Positions 1 through 7,108 of a DNA stretch of 9,644 nucleotides are shown here, one piece after another (position 1 is the first letter of the stretch; each line of letters begins with the position of its first letter). Source of the stretch: Porticoccaceae bacterium (GTDB taxonomy: Bacteria > Pseudomonadota > Gammaproteobacteria > Pseudomonadales > Porticoccaceae); assembly GCA_017858295.1 (NCBI GenBank), contig JAFMBU010000057.1, positions 1 through 9,644 of the forward strand, read 5' to 3'. The position numbers and the translations under genes are program-made. The notes below the pieces were generated by a model. It had not been told where the DNA came from. It was given only the letters and a program-made list of their open reading frames with translations, and searched no databases.

Positions 1-1188
1 GAGAGCTTTGGCTTTGGTACCGGACCCATGGTTGCACTGGGCTGCAAGTATCTGCGTATTTGCCACCTGAATAACTGTGCCACCGGGGTAGCCACTCAGG
101 ATGAGCGTCTGCGCAATGATCACTATCGCGGCACCGTGGCTATGGCGACTAACTTCTTTAAGTTTATTGCCATGGAAACCCGCGAGTGGTTAGCCGTGCT
201 GGGGGTCAATTCTCTGGAGCAGCTGATTGGTCGCGTCGATCTACTAGAGACTCTGCCTGGTACGACCAGCAAGCAACAACATTTAGAGCTTTCACCACTG
301 CTTGAAGTGCGCCCCGAATTAGATGGCAAGCCTCAGACCTGTTCCGAGCCGAAAAATAGTCCTCTAGACAAAGGATTACTGGCAGAAGAAATGGTTGAGC
401 AGGCGCTGCCGTTTATCGAGTCCCAGAGTGGTGGCACATTCGACTTCACCGTCAATAACTGTGACCGTTCCATCGGTGCTCGACTATCTGGTGAGATAGC
501 CAAGCGCTATGGCAATACTGGCATGTCCGCCGCGCCGATTCGATTGAACCTGAAAGGTGTTGCTGGACAGTCCCTTGGCGTTTGGAATGCTGGCGGCCTA
601 GAACTATATCTTGAAGGCGATGCCAACGATTATGTTGGTAAGGGCATGGCCGGCGGCAAGATTATCTTGCGTCCACCCAGTGACAGTAGCTTTGCCTCCA
701 ACGAGACACCGATTATGGGCAACACCTGCCTCTATGGTGCTACTGGCGGTCGTCTGCATGCAGCAGGCACGGTCGGCGAACGTTTTGCGGTGCGCAACTC
801 AGGTGCCACAGCCGTAGTCGAAGGCGCCGGTGACCACTGTTGTGAATATATGACCGGTGGCATAGTCGCCGTACTGGGAGCCGCTGGTTATAACTTCGGC
901 GCTGGTATGACCGGTGGTTTCGCCTATGTTCTCGATTTGGAGCGTGAATTTGTCGATCGCTACAATATGGAGCTGGTGGATATTCAGCGCATTACTGCTG
1001 AGGCCACGGAATCCCATAGAGTGTTCCTTAAAAACATGATCCTGGAGCATGTCAGAGAGACCGGCAGTGCTTGGGGACAAGAGCTTATTAGTAATTTTTC
1101 TGATTACGCATCGAAGTTTTGGTTGGTTAAGCCAAAAGCGGCAACCCTGAGCGGCCTTTTAGCTCAGGCCCATGACAACCCGCAATAG
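1..1188 (+). CDS. gltB: Glutamate synthase (NADPH) large subunit, C-terminal part (5' end outside window)
   Basis: This is the last 395 residues of the large (alpha) subunit of glutamate synthase, which makes two glutamates from glutamine and 2-oxoglutarate with electrons passed from the small subunit. The frame is open from base 1, so the Met at 28 is internal and not a start. Seen: a CX5CX4C motif at partial residues 15, 21 and 26 (GCKYLRICHLNNC), which matches the 3Fe-4S cluster ligands of the family. From about residue 165 to 310 there is a glycine-rich stretch of repeated GxxGxxxG units (for example GNTCLYGATGG and GDHCCEYMTGG), typical of the C-terminal beta-helix (GXGXG) domain. The N-terminal glutamine amidotransferase domain and most of the FMN-binding synthase domain lie upstream of the window. 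The stop is TAG, and gltD begins 28 bases later on the same strand, the usual gltBD operon order. Confidence 0.97.
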   Translation, partial: ESFGFGTGPMVALGCKYLRICHLNNCATGVATQDERLRNDHYRGTVAMATNFFKFIAMETREWLAVLGVNSLEQLIGRVDLLETLPGTTSKQQHLELSPLLEVRPELDGKPQTCSEPKNSPLDKGLLAEEMVEQALPFIESQSGGTFDFTVNNCDRSIGARLSGEIAKRYGNTGMSAAPIRLNLKGVAGQSLGVWNAGGLELYLEGDANDYVGKGMAGGKIILRPPSDSSFASNETPIMGNTCLYGATGGRLHAAGTVGERFAVRNSGATAVVEGAGDHCCEYMTGGIVAVLGAAGYNFGAGMTGGFAYVLDLEREFVDRYNMELVDIQRITAEATESHRVFLKNMILEHVRETGSAWGQELISNFSDYASKFWLVKPKAATLSGLLAQAHDNPQ

Positions 1189-1216
1189 CGTTGATTAGAG
1201 AACAGAGATAAAACTT

Positions 1217-2641
1217 ATGACCCAAAGATTAGATAACCAATTTCAGTTTCTCGACATTAAACGTGTCGATCCGCCAAAGCGTGATATGAAGCGCCGTGTC
1301 GGTGAGTTTGTTGAAATTTATGATCCCTTTAATGCCGAAGGGGCTGCCGATCAATCCCATCGCTGCCTCTCTTGCGGCAACCCTTACTGCGAATGGAAAT
1401 GTCCGGTTCACAACTATATTCCCAACTGGTTGCAGCTGGTTGCAGAAGGCAATTTGATCGAGGCTGCTGAACTCAGCCACCAGACTAACTCACTGCCTGA
1501 AGTCTGTGGGCGTGTATGCCCCCAGGATCGTCTCTGTGAAGGTGCCTGTACATTGAATGACGGTTTTGGCGCGGTGACTATTGGCTCGGTAGAAAAGTAT
1601 ATTACTGATACTGCCTTTGCCATGGGCTGGCGTCCGGATATGTCGGACGTAGTTTGGACCGATAAAAAAGTCGCTGTGATCGGTGCTGGACCTGCAGGTA
1701 TTGGCTGTGCCGATATTCTGATTCGCAATGGGGTCAAGCCAGTAGTCTTTGATCGCTACCCAGAAATTGGCGGGCTGCTCACCTTTGGTATTCCCGAATT
1801 TAAGTTAGAGAAATCGGTTATTCGCACTCGTCGCGAGATCCTCGAAGGCATGGGTGTTGAGTTCCGCTTAAATATTGAAATTGGCAAAGACATCATGGTC
1901 GAAGAGCTGCTCAGTGAATACGATGCCGTATTTATGGGCATGGGCACTTACACCACGATGAAAGGCGGATTCCCCGGTGAAGACCTTGAGAATGTTCACG
2001 AAGCGCTGTCGTTTCTGGTCTCCAACGTCAATCGCAATCTTGGCTTTGAGAAATCTAAGGATGACTTTATCGGCCTTAAGGGCAAGCGTGTAGTGGTTCT
2101 GGGTGGTGGTGATACAGCGATGGACTGTAACCGCACCTCGATTCGTCAGGGCGCGACCAGCGTCACCTGCGCCTACCGACGCGATGAAGAAAATATGCCA
2201 GGCTCGCGCAAGGAAGTGCAAAATGCGCGAGAAGAAGGTGTGGTATTTAAATTTAATATGCAGCCCGTTGAACTTATGGCCGATGCAGAGGGCCGTGTTG
2301 AGGGTGTCAAAGTGGTCTCCACGTCCCTTGGTGCTCCAGATCAAAATGGTCGTCGCCGACCAGAAGTGATCCCTGGCAGTGAAGAGATTTTGCCGGCGGA
2401 TGCTGTGTTGGTGGCCTTTGGCTTTAAACCCAGCCCTCCCGCCTGGCTCACTGGTATCGAAGTCAATACCTCCGACTGGGGCGCAGTAATGGCCGCTGAA
2501 GAGCAGACATTCCCCTTCCAGACCACCAACCCGAAGATATTTGCCGGCGGTGATATGGTGCGAGGCTCTGATCTGGTGGTTACCGCTGTCTGGGAAGGTC
2601 GCGAGGCCGCCAAAGGCATTTTGGATTATCTCGACGTTTAA
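1217..2641 (+). CDS. gltD: Glutamate synthase (NADPH) small subunit
   Basis: This is the 474-residue beta subunit of glutamate synthase, a flavoprotein that takes electrons from NADPH and passes them through Fe-S clusters to GltB. Seen: two N-terminal cysteine groups, C50-C53-C58-C62 and C97-C101-C107-C111, fitting the two 4Fe-4S clusters. A FAD dinucleotide-binding loop GAGPAG lies at 156-161, a second (NADPH) loop GGGDTA at 296-301, and the C-terminal FAD-contact segment GGDMVRGSDLVVTAVWEG at 444-461. Length is normal for the family and no key residue is missing. The ATG start is supported by an AGAGA 8 bases upstream and by an N-terminus typical of GltD. It is most likely co-transcribed with gltB. 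The stop codon lies inside a hairpin (2631-2664). Confidence 0.97.
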   Translation: MTQRLDNQFQFLDIKRVDPPKRDMKRRVGEFVEIYDPFNAEGAADQSHRCLSCGNPYCEWKCPVHNYIPNWLQLVAEGNLIEAAELSHQTNSLPEVCGRVCPQDRLCEGACTLNDGFGAVTIGSVEKYITDTAFAMGWRPDMSDVVWTDKKVAVIGAGPAGIGCADILIRNGVKPVVFDRYPEIGGLLTFGIPEFKLEKSVIRTRREILEGMGVEFRLNIEIGKDIMVEELLSEYDAVFMGMGTYTTMKGGFPGEDLENVHEALSFLVSNVNRNLGFEKSKDDFIGLKGKRVVVLGGGDTAMDCNRTSIRQGATSVTCAYRRDEENMPGSRKEVQNAREEGVVFKFNMQPVELMADAEGRVEGVKVVSTSLGAPDQNGRRRPEVIPGSEEILPADAVLVAFGFKPSPPAWLTGIEVNTSDWGAVMAAEEQTFPFQTTNPKIFAGGDMVRGSDLVVTAVWEGREAAKGILDYLDV

Positions 2642-2664
2642 TCGGCGTTATCGATTAGCGTCGA
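2631..2664 (+). terminator. Hairpin spanning the gltD stop codon (possible weak terminator or mRNA-end structure)
   Basis: The left arm TCGACGTTTAATCG (2631-2644) pairs with CGATTAGCGTCGA (2652-2664) to give 12 Watson-Crick pairs, a possible G-U pair (2637/2658) and one bulged base, around a 7-base loop. The gltD TAA (2639-2641) sits in the left arm. It is followed directly by a smaller perfect hairpin and not by a run of T, so a standard intrinsic terminator is doubtful. Stabilising the 3' end of the gltBD message, or partial termination before hemE, are alternatives. Confidence 0.4.
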
Positions 2665-2679
2665 CTACATTTCCTGTAG
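2665..2679 (+). repeat. Second small inverted repeat downstream of gltD
   Basis: CTACA (2665-2669) and TGTAG (2675-2679) are perfect complements around a 5-base TTTCC loop. The element starts on the base after the larger hairpin ends. A five-pair stem is common by chance, so its only weight comes from the exact abutment. The rest of the gap to hemE (2680-2743) is A/T-rich; a poor promoter match, TTGCTC (2685-2690) and TAAAAA (2707-2712), is too weak to call. Confidence 0.25.
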
Positions 2680-2743
2680 CCAATTTGCTCATTACTAAAT
2701 GGTCCGTAAAAAAGGGGCTAAATTTTATTACTCTGGAATCTGA

Positions 2744-3802
2744 ATGTCTGACTTAAAGAATGATCGCTTTCTCAAGGCGCTGATGCGCCAGCCTGTTGAC
2801 CGCACACCTGTGTGGATGATGCGACAAGCGGGCCGCTACCTTCCCGAGTACCGCGCTGTGCGAGCTCAGGCCGGCGACTTTATGAGTCTGTGTAAGAATA
2901 CCGAGCTTGCCTGTGAAGTGACGCTGCAGCCTCTGGAACGCTACGAGATGGACGCGGCCATTCTATTTTCCGATATTTTGACCATTCCCGATGCCATGGG
3001 ATTGGGCCTCTATTTTGAAACTGGAGAGGGCCCTAAGTTTCGCAAGCCGGTCAGAACTGAGGCGGATATCGAAGCCCTTGAAGTGATCGACACTGCCAGC
3101 GATCTCTCCTATGTCACCGACGCAGTGACTATGATCCGCCGCGAGCTTAATGGCCGCGTGCCGTTGATCGGTTTTTCCGGCAGTCCCTGGACATTGGCAA
3201 CTTACATGGTTGAAGGCCAGAGCAGCCGCGATTTTGCTCGCGCCAAAACCATGCTCTATACCCAGCCTGAACTAATGCATCAACTGCTGGAAAAATTATC
3301 CCTGTCGGTCATTGATTACCTCAATGCCCAGATCCGTGCCGGTGCTCAGGTGGTGCAGATATTTGATACCTGGGGCGGGGCACTAAGTCACGCTGCCTAC
3401 GCCGAATTTTCCCTCGCCTATATGCAAAAAATTGTCGATGGATTAATCAGCCATCACGATGGTCGCGATGTGCCGGTTATCCTGTTTACCAAAGGCGGCG
3501 GTCTGTGGCTTGAAAAGATGGCCGATACCGGCTGTCACGCACTGGGTCTCGATTGGAGCACCGATATTGCCGCTGCCAAGAGCCGAGTTGGGGGCAGAGT
3601 AGCCCTGCAGGGCAATATGGATCCAGCAGTTTTAAGAGCTGATCCCGCAGTTATCGAATCTCAGGTTGAGGCTATCCTCAGCGGTTTTGGCGATGGTCCC
3701 GGGCATATCTTTAACCTTGGTCATGGCATTACACCAGATATAAATCCGGACCATGTGAAAGTGTTTATTGATGCCGTTCACAAGTTTTCCGCAAAGTACT
3801 GA
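2744..3802 (+). CDS. hemE: Uroporphyrinogen decarboxylase
   Basis: This is a 352-residue cytoplasmic enzyme that removes four carboxyl groups from the acetate side chains of uroporphyrinogen III to give coproporphyrinogen III in heme synthesis. Seen: the N-terminal family signature PVWMMRQAGRYLPEY at 22-36, carrying the substrate-binding arginines R27 and R31; the FSDIL segment with the catalytic-type aspartate D77; the GSPWTLATYMVEG segment at 146-158 with Y154; and the C-terminal NLGHGI motif with H327. These match the conserved active-site residues known for the family, and length is close to that of E. coli HemE. The ATG has GGA about 6 bases upstream and gives the expected N-terminus. 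It follows gltD by 102 bases on the same strand, an order also known from Pseudomonas. Whether it has its own promoter cannot be decided from the sequence. Confidence 0.97.
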   Translation: MSDLKNDRFLKALMRQPVDRTPVWMMRQAGRYLPEYRAVRAQAGDFMSLCKNTELACEVTLQPLERYEMDAAILFSDILTIPDAMGLGLYFETGEGPKFRKPVRTEADIEALEVIDTASDLSYVTDAVTMIRRELNGRVPLIGFSGSPWTLATYMVEGQSSRDFARAKTMLYTQPELMHQLLEKLSLSVIDYLNAQIRAGAQVVQIFDTWGGALSHAAYAEFSLAYMQKIVDGLISHHDGRDVPVILFTKGGGLWLEKMADTGCHALGLDWSTDIAAAKSRVGGRVALQGNMDPAVLRADPAVIESQVEAILSGFGDGPGHIFNLGHGITPDINPDHVKVFIDAVHKFSAKY

Positions 3803-3830
3803 TTTACCCTAGCTCTTCTTAGTCTATATT
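3803..3830 (+). promoter_or_regulatory. Candidate sigma70 promoter for the HD-GYP gene
   Basis: TTTACC (3803-3808) resembles a -35 box (4 of 6 to TTGACA) and TATATT (3825-3830) a -10 box (5 of 6 to TATAAT), with a 16-base spacer. The -35 starts on the base after the hemE stop codon. Initiation would fall around 3836-3838, so the nested inverted repeat that follows would form the very 5' end of the HD-GYP message. This is a visual consensus match only. Confidence 0.4.
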
Positions 3831-3901
3831 TACTAAAACCGCACCGGCGCACGCTTTTACTCTGGTAGAAGCGTTACATTTCGAGACGGTTCGGTTTTGT
3901 A
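3831..3901 (+). terminator. Large nested inverted repeat between hemE and the HD-GYP gene (terminator or structured leader)
   Basis: The outer arms AAAACCGCACCG (3835-3846) and CGGTTCGGTTTT (3887-3898) pair over 12 positions with one mismatch. They extend by TAC/GTA (3831-3833 with 3899-3901) if T3834 is bulged. Inside lies a second stem, ACGCTTTTAC (3851-3860) with GTAGAAGCGT (3865-3874): 10 pairs including one G-U, around a TCTG loop. The outer stem begins with AAAA and ends with TTTT, as in a bidirectional terminator, but the T run is only four long. With the candidate promoter just upstream, the element may instead be a folded 5' leader ending 30 bases before the HD-GYP start. The inverted repeat is certain; its role is not. 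Confidence 0.45.
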
Positions 3902-3930
3902 TCAATAGCGCTGAGAGATCTAAAAACTGT

Positions 3931-5379
3931 ATGTCACTGCAGCAACTTAAAGTCTTTATCCATGAACTTGAAGTGGGGATGTTTGTATCCGCGCTAGACA
4001 AGCCATGGGCGGAGACGCCATTTCCAATCCAGGGCTTTCTGATTAAAAGTGCCGCTGACGCGTCCCGCGTCAAAGCCTATTGTGACTACGTCTATATAGA
4101 TATCGCCAAAGGTGTTTCACCTTTGGACCTAAAAAGTCCAGCTGCAGGTAGCCGACAATTCAATAATGATCTGCGCAACAAAGCGCTAGATATAGATCCT
4201 ATTGTTCGCGGCCTAATGGATAATCGCCAACTCACCGCGCCGCGTAGCTTTGTTATTAAACCGGATATATATCGAAAAACTGTCGAGCTCTCCAAAGAGA
4301 TGCCTGCCGCGCGAAGAGTGATGAACAATTTGGTCGGTTGTCTCAGTGTTGCCACTCGCCAAATTACCAAGGGCGGACAGGTCAATCTGTGTCAATTACA
4401 GCAGTCAGTGGACGATATGGTAGATAGTGTTGTGCGTTGTCCCGATGCCTTTACCTGGTTACTGCAGCTGCGCGCTAAGGACAGGCATAGTCACGATCAC
4501 AGTGTCCGGTCCGGCCTCTGGGCGACCCAATTTGGCCGCCATATTGGCCTTGAATTAGATCAGTTGAGAGACCTCTGTCTCGCCGCCCTGTTAAAAGACA
4601 TTGGCAAGTCTGGTATGGATCGAACACTGTTGCGCAAGTCAGATCGCAACGATGAGGAAGAGGCAGAATACCGCGGTTTTGTCAGTGCCAGTTTAGATAA
4701 ACTGAAGCAGTCTGAATTTGATAATCGACGGGTTATGAATATTATTAAGTTCCACTGTGAGCGTTTCGATGGCAGTGGATTCCCCAAAGGATGCAGCGGT
4801 CAGCGCATTCCATTTTTGGCCGCGATTGTCGGTATAGCCTCTGAGTTTGATCGCCTGTGCAATCCCCGTGAAGTATCAGCGATACTGACACCCTCAAAAG
4901 CCACAGGTCGACTCTACGAACTTCGTGGCCATGCCTTTGCCGAAGATTTGGTCGTTGAGTTTATTCAATCAGTGGGGCTCTATCCGGCTGGAACAGTGGT
5001 GGAATTAACCACAGGTGATCAGGGTATGGTGATTGAACAGAACCCCAAGTCGAGACTCTCACCACGGCTCGCTGTGTTTGACTCGGTTGATGGCAAGATT
5101 AACCCAGCAAGCTACATCTTTGTTGATCTCAAAAATGAAGATAGGGCCCGCGCTCAGCTGCAAAAATTTGGCACAAGGCGAGCCTATGATGTGGCCAAAT
5201 TAGCCATTGTTAAAGATATAGATTCGGATAGTCTAGGTGTCGATGAAAAGATGCTCAATCTACTGATCACTAAGCCCTTTTCGCTTTCGGCAAACAGCGA
5301 ATCATTGATGCAAAATCAGCCTCAGTTAGACTCTAATAATGGTTTTTTTGCTGCATTGAAACAGCGTCTAATCGGCTAG
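3931..5379 (+). CDS. DUF3391/HD-GYP domain protein with degenerate metal site (probably non-catalytic)
   Basis: A 482-residue soluble protein with no signal peptide or membrane segment. Residues about 1-130 match the DUF3391 region usually found before HD-GYP domains (start MSLQQLKVFIHELEVGMFVS, then KPWAETPF and CDYVYID). Residues about 185-330 are an HD-GYP domain, a family that hydrolyses cyclic-di-GMP with a two- or three-metal centre, and 345-400 fit the usual C-terminal segment (YPAGTVVELTTGDQGMVIEQNP). H190, D223, H275 and the D280-G-S-G frame are present. Other ligand positions are changed: the HD pair reads K222-D223, the HP-type histidine aligns with F250, the HHE reads H275-C276-E277, GYP reads G-F284-P, and the aspartate of the ADxxDAL segment is S304. 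Loss of several ligands suggests a binding or scaffold role, by analogy with known degenerate HD-GYP proteins. The GAGAGA upstream is 12 bases from the ATG, a long spacing, but the frame offers no better start after its upstream stop at 3820. The gene ends 4 bases before the convergent psd. Confidence 0.88.
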   Translation: MSLQQLKVFIHELEVGMFVSALDKPWAETPFPIQGFLIKSAADASRVKAYCDYVYIDIAKGVSPLDLKSPAAGSRQFNNDLRNKALDIDPIVRGLMDNRQLTAPRSFVIKPDIYRKTVELSKEMPAARRVMNNLVGCLSVATRQITKGGQVNLCQLQQSVDDMVDSVVRCPDAFTWLLQLRAKDRHSHDHSVRSGLWATQFGRHIGLELDQLRDLCLAALLKDIGKSGMDRTLLRKSDRNDEEEAEYRGFVSASLDKLKQSEFDNRRVMNIIKFHCERFDGSGFPKGCSGQRIPFLAAIVGIASEFDRLCNPREVSAILTPSKATGRLYELRGHAFAEDLVVEFIQSVGLYPAGTVVELTTGDQGMVIEQNPKSRLSPRLAVFDSVDGKINPASYIFVDLKNEDRARAQLQKFGTRRAYDVAKLAIVKDIDSDSLGVDEKMLNLLITKPFSLSANSESLMQNQPQLDSNNGFFAALKQRLIG

Positions 5380-5383
5380 TTTT

Positions 5384-6235
5384 CTATTTAAAACTGGCGA
5401 TCTTTTCACCCATCTGGACAGCTGCCTGAGGCACAAACGAATCCTGCCAGTCAATTTTATCCTTTTGAAACAGCAGGATAACCGTTGAGCCAAATTTAAA
5501 ACGTCCGATCTCCTCGCCCTTATCAAAGCTTAGATCACGACCGGAAAAATCGGCGTCGCGCACTGCGCCGCGGCCGGGCGTTTCAAATCCGCCCCAGACT
5601 GTTTCTATGCCAGCGACCAACATGGCACCGACAAAGACCAGTGCAAATTGCCCCAGTTCTGAATCAAACTGACAGACAAGCCTTTCATTGCGGGCGAATA
5701 GGCCTGGAAGCGCCTGAGCAGTTTTATCATTCACCGAAAAAAGGTCTCCAGGAATATAACGGCTGCTGATTAGGGTGCCGGCAATGGGCATATGCACGCG
5801 GTGATAATCTTTAGGTGACAGATAGATTGTTGTGAAGGCACCGTCTTCATAGAGCTTAGCCTCTTCGGAATTGCCGAGCAGGCGACCAGCAGAGTAATCA
5901 CTACCCTTGGCCTGAATAATACGCTGCTGGGTAATGGGGCCAGCCTGACTAACTGCGCCATCGGCGGGTGAGACCAGGGAACTTGAGTCCTGATCCATGG
6001 GGCGGGCACCCTCTTTAAGTGCGCGAGTAAAAAACTCATTAAAGTTTTCGTAGTCATGTATGTCGCTGCTCGCGGCTTCGCTAATATTGATATCGAAGGC
6101 GGCGATCGCGCGCTTGATCAGCAGATTTTTTAGCCAGGGTAGCTTTGATTCAGCCGCTCTAGCAATCAATCTTGAGAGGACGTGCTGGGGAAGTAGTCGT
6201 TGCAGGGCAACAAATAATTCTGCTTGGTGATTCAT
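5384..6235 (-). CDS. psd: Phosphatidylserine decarboxylase proenzyme
   Basis: This is a 283-residue pyruvoyl enzyme of the inner membrane face that converts phosphatidylserine to phosphatidylethanolamine. Seen: the catalytic-type aspartate D92 in SPADGAVSQ; the YHRVHMP motif at 144-150, with H148 at the catalytic histidine position; IPGDLFSVN at 161-169; and FARNER at 180-185. The self-cleavage site reads FGST, with cleavage expected between G249 and S250; the serine becomes the pyruvoyl group. The leucine more usual before GST is phenylalanine here, a conservative change. The protein stops about 30 residues after the site and lacks the long tail of the E. coli enzyme. The ATG start has AAGAG 9 bases upstream. 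It lies 45 bases downstream of the rhodanese gene, probably in one transcript with it and rsgA; E. coli also has rsgA followed by psd. Confidence 0.96.
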   Translation of the reverse strand: MNHQAELFVALQRLLPQHVLSRLIARAAESKLPWLKNLLIKRAIAAFDINISEAASSDIHDYENFNEFFTRALKEGARPMDQDSSSLVSPADGAVSQAGPITQQRIIQAKGSDYSAGRLLGNSEEAKLYEDGAFTTIYLSPKDYHRVHMPIAGTLISSRYIPGDLFSVNDKTAQALPGLFARNERLVCQFDSELGQFALVFVGAMLVAGIETVWGGFETPGRGAVRDADFSGRDLSFDKGEEIGRFKFGSTVILLFQKDKIDWQDSFVPQAAVQMGEKIASFK

Positions 6236-6280
6236 AATTTCTGGCTCTTAATGGTTTGTTAAATTTTTTTGACTAAAAAT
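6236..6280 (-). other. 45-bp A/T-rich spacer between rhdA and psd
   Basis: Read on the - strand it holds a run of seven A followed by TTT, and the psd ribosome-binding site AAGAG (6245-6249). No stem-loop precedes the A/T run in either direction, so nothing here would end the rsgA-rhdA transcript before psd. This supports a single operon. Confidence 0.5.
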
Positions 6281-7108
6281 CTAGCCGCGTTCAATAGGTG
6301 TGTGATCGAGGCTTCCCCATTCGGCCCATGAGCCGTCGTAAGCGCTGATATTTTCATACCCCAAAATTCGTGCCACCATATAGGTAAAGCCCGAGCGATG
6401 GTGACTCTGGCAGTGGGTGGTAATAGTCTTATCTCTGTGCAAACCAGCGTTGTCGAGAATCTCTTGAGCATCGTCGCGAATACGCAGGTTGCGCTGTTGA
6501 TCCATCAGTTCCGTCCACTCAATATTAATGGCGCCGGGAATATGTCCGCCCCGTGCCGAACGCACCATGTCGCCACGGTACTCTCCGGGACTGCGTGCAT
6601 CCCATACGGCAAAATCAGAACTGCCCAGCTGGCTGATAATCTCGTCAGTGCTAATTAATACGTTTGGATCGGCTATGCTGACACAGGCATTAGAGGCTGC
6701 TGCCTGATTGGCTTGGTGCTCGGTAGCAAAACCCTCTCTTATCCAGGCAACTATACCGCCATTGAGATAGGACCAATTTTTATAGCCAAGTAGATCCAGC
6801 GTCCAGGCGAAGCGTCCGGCCCAGCCGCCACCTTCATCGTCATAAATTACCACGTGGCTGTCGTCATCTATACCCAGATACTGGATGATATTTGTTAACT
6901 GTTCGATTGTCGGGAGTTTGCCTGGGTAGGGCGCGGTGCCGGCCATTAAGGCGCCGGGCTGCAGATGCACAGCGCCGGGAACATGCTTTTGGTGGTAGAG
7001 TGCGTCGCTGCAGAGGTCGATAATAATGAGATTATCCATCTCTGAAACTGAACCTAACATTGAGTCTAAGAGCGCCGGTTCTAACAGGCGCGGAATATCA
7101 GCCGCCAT
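6281..7108 (-). CDS. rhdA: Thiosulfate sulfurtransferase (rhodanese), RhdA type
   Basis: This is a 275-residue cytoplasmic tandem-rhodanese enzyme that moves sulfane sulfur from thiosulfate or a similar donor to cyanide or another thiophilic acceptor through a cysteine persulfide. Seen: two rhodanese domains, about 10-130 and 150-270. The first carries VIYDDEGGGWAGR with acid residues where a cysteine would be, so it is inactive, as is normal. The second carries the active loop THCQSHHRSG with C233. The CQxHHR loop is that of Azotobacter vinelandii RhdA, distinct from the CRKGV loop of mammalian rhodanese and the CGSGV loop of mercaptopyruvate sulfurtransferases. The physiological sulfur acceptor cannot be told from sequence. 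The ATG shares a base with the rsgA stop (TAATG) and has AGGA 9 bases upstream inside rsgA, so translation is probably coupled. Pseudomonas also places rhdA next to psd. Confidence 0.93.
   Translation of the reverse strand: MAADIPRLLEPALLDSMLGSVSEMDNLIIIDLCSDALYHQKHVPGAVHLQPGALMAGTAPYPGKLPTIEQLTNIIQYLGIDDDSHVVIYDDEGGGWAGRFAWTLDLLGYKNWSYLNGGIVAWIREGFATEHQANQAAASNACVSIADPNVLISTDEIISQLGSSDFAVWDARSPGEYRGDMVRSARGGHIPGAINIEWTELMDQQRNLRIRDDAQEILDNAGLHRDKTITTHCQSHHRSGFTYMVARILGYENISAYDGSWAEWGSLDHTPIERG

Noticed and set aside
1868..2344. 158-codon open frame on the - strand opposite gltD
   Set aside because: It lies wholly within conserved gltD coding sequence and has no recognisable protein features.
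3831..3901. Resemblance of the nested inverted repeat to an integron attC site
   Set aside because: The ends do not fit the conserved attC core sites (RYYYAAC and GTTRRRY), and there is no integrase or cassette-like gene beside it.
6261..6270. A/T run between rhdA and psd as an intrinsic terminator
   Set aside because: No stem-loop lies next to the run on either strand.
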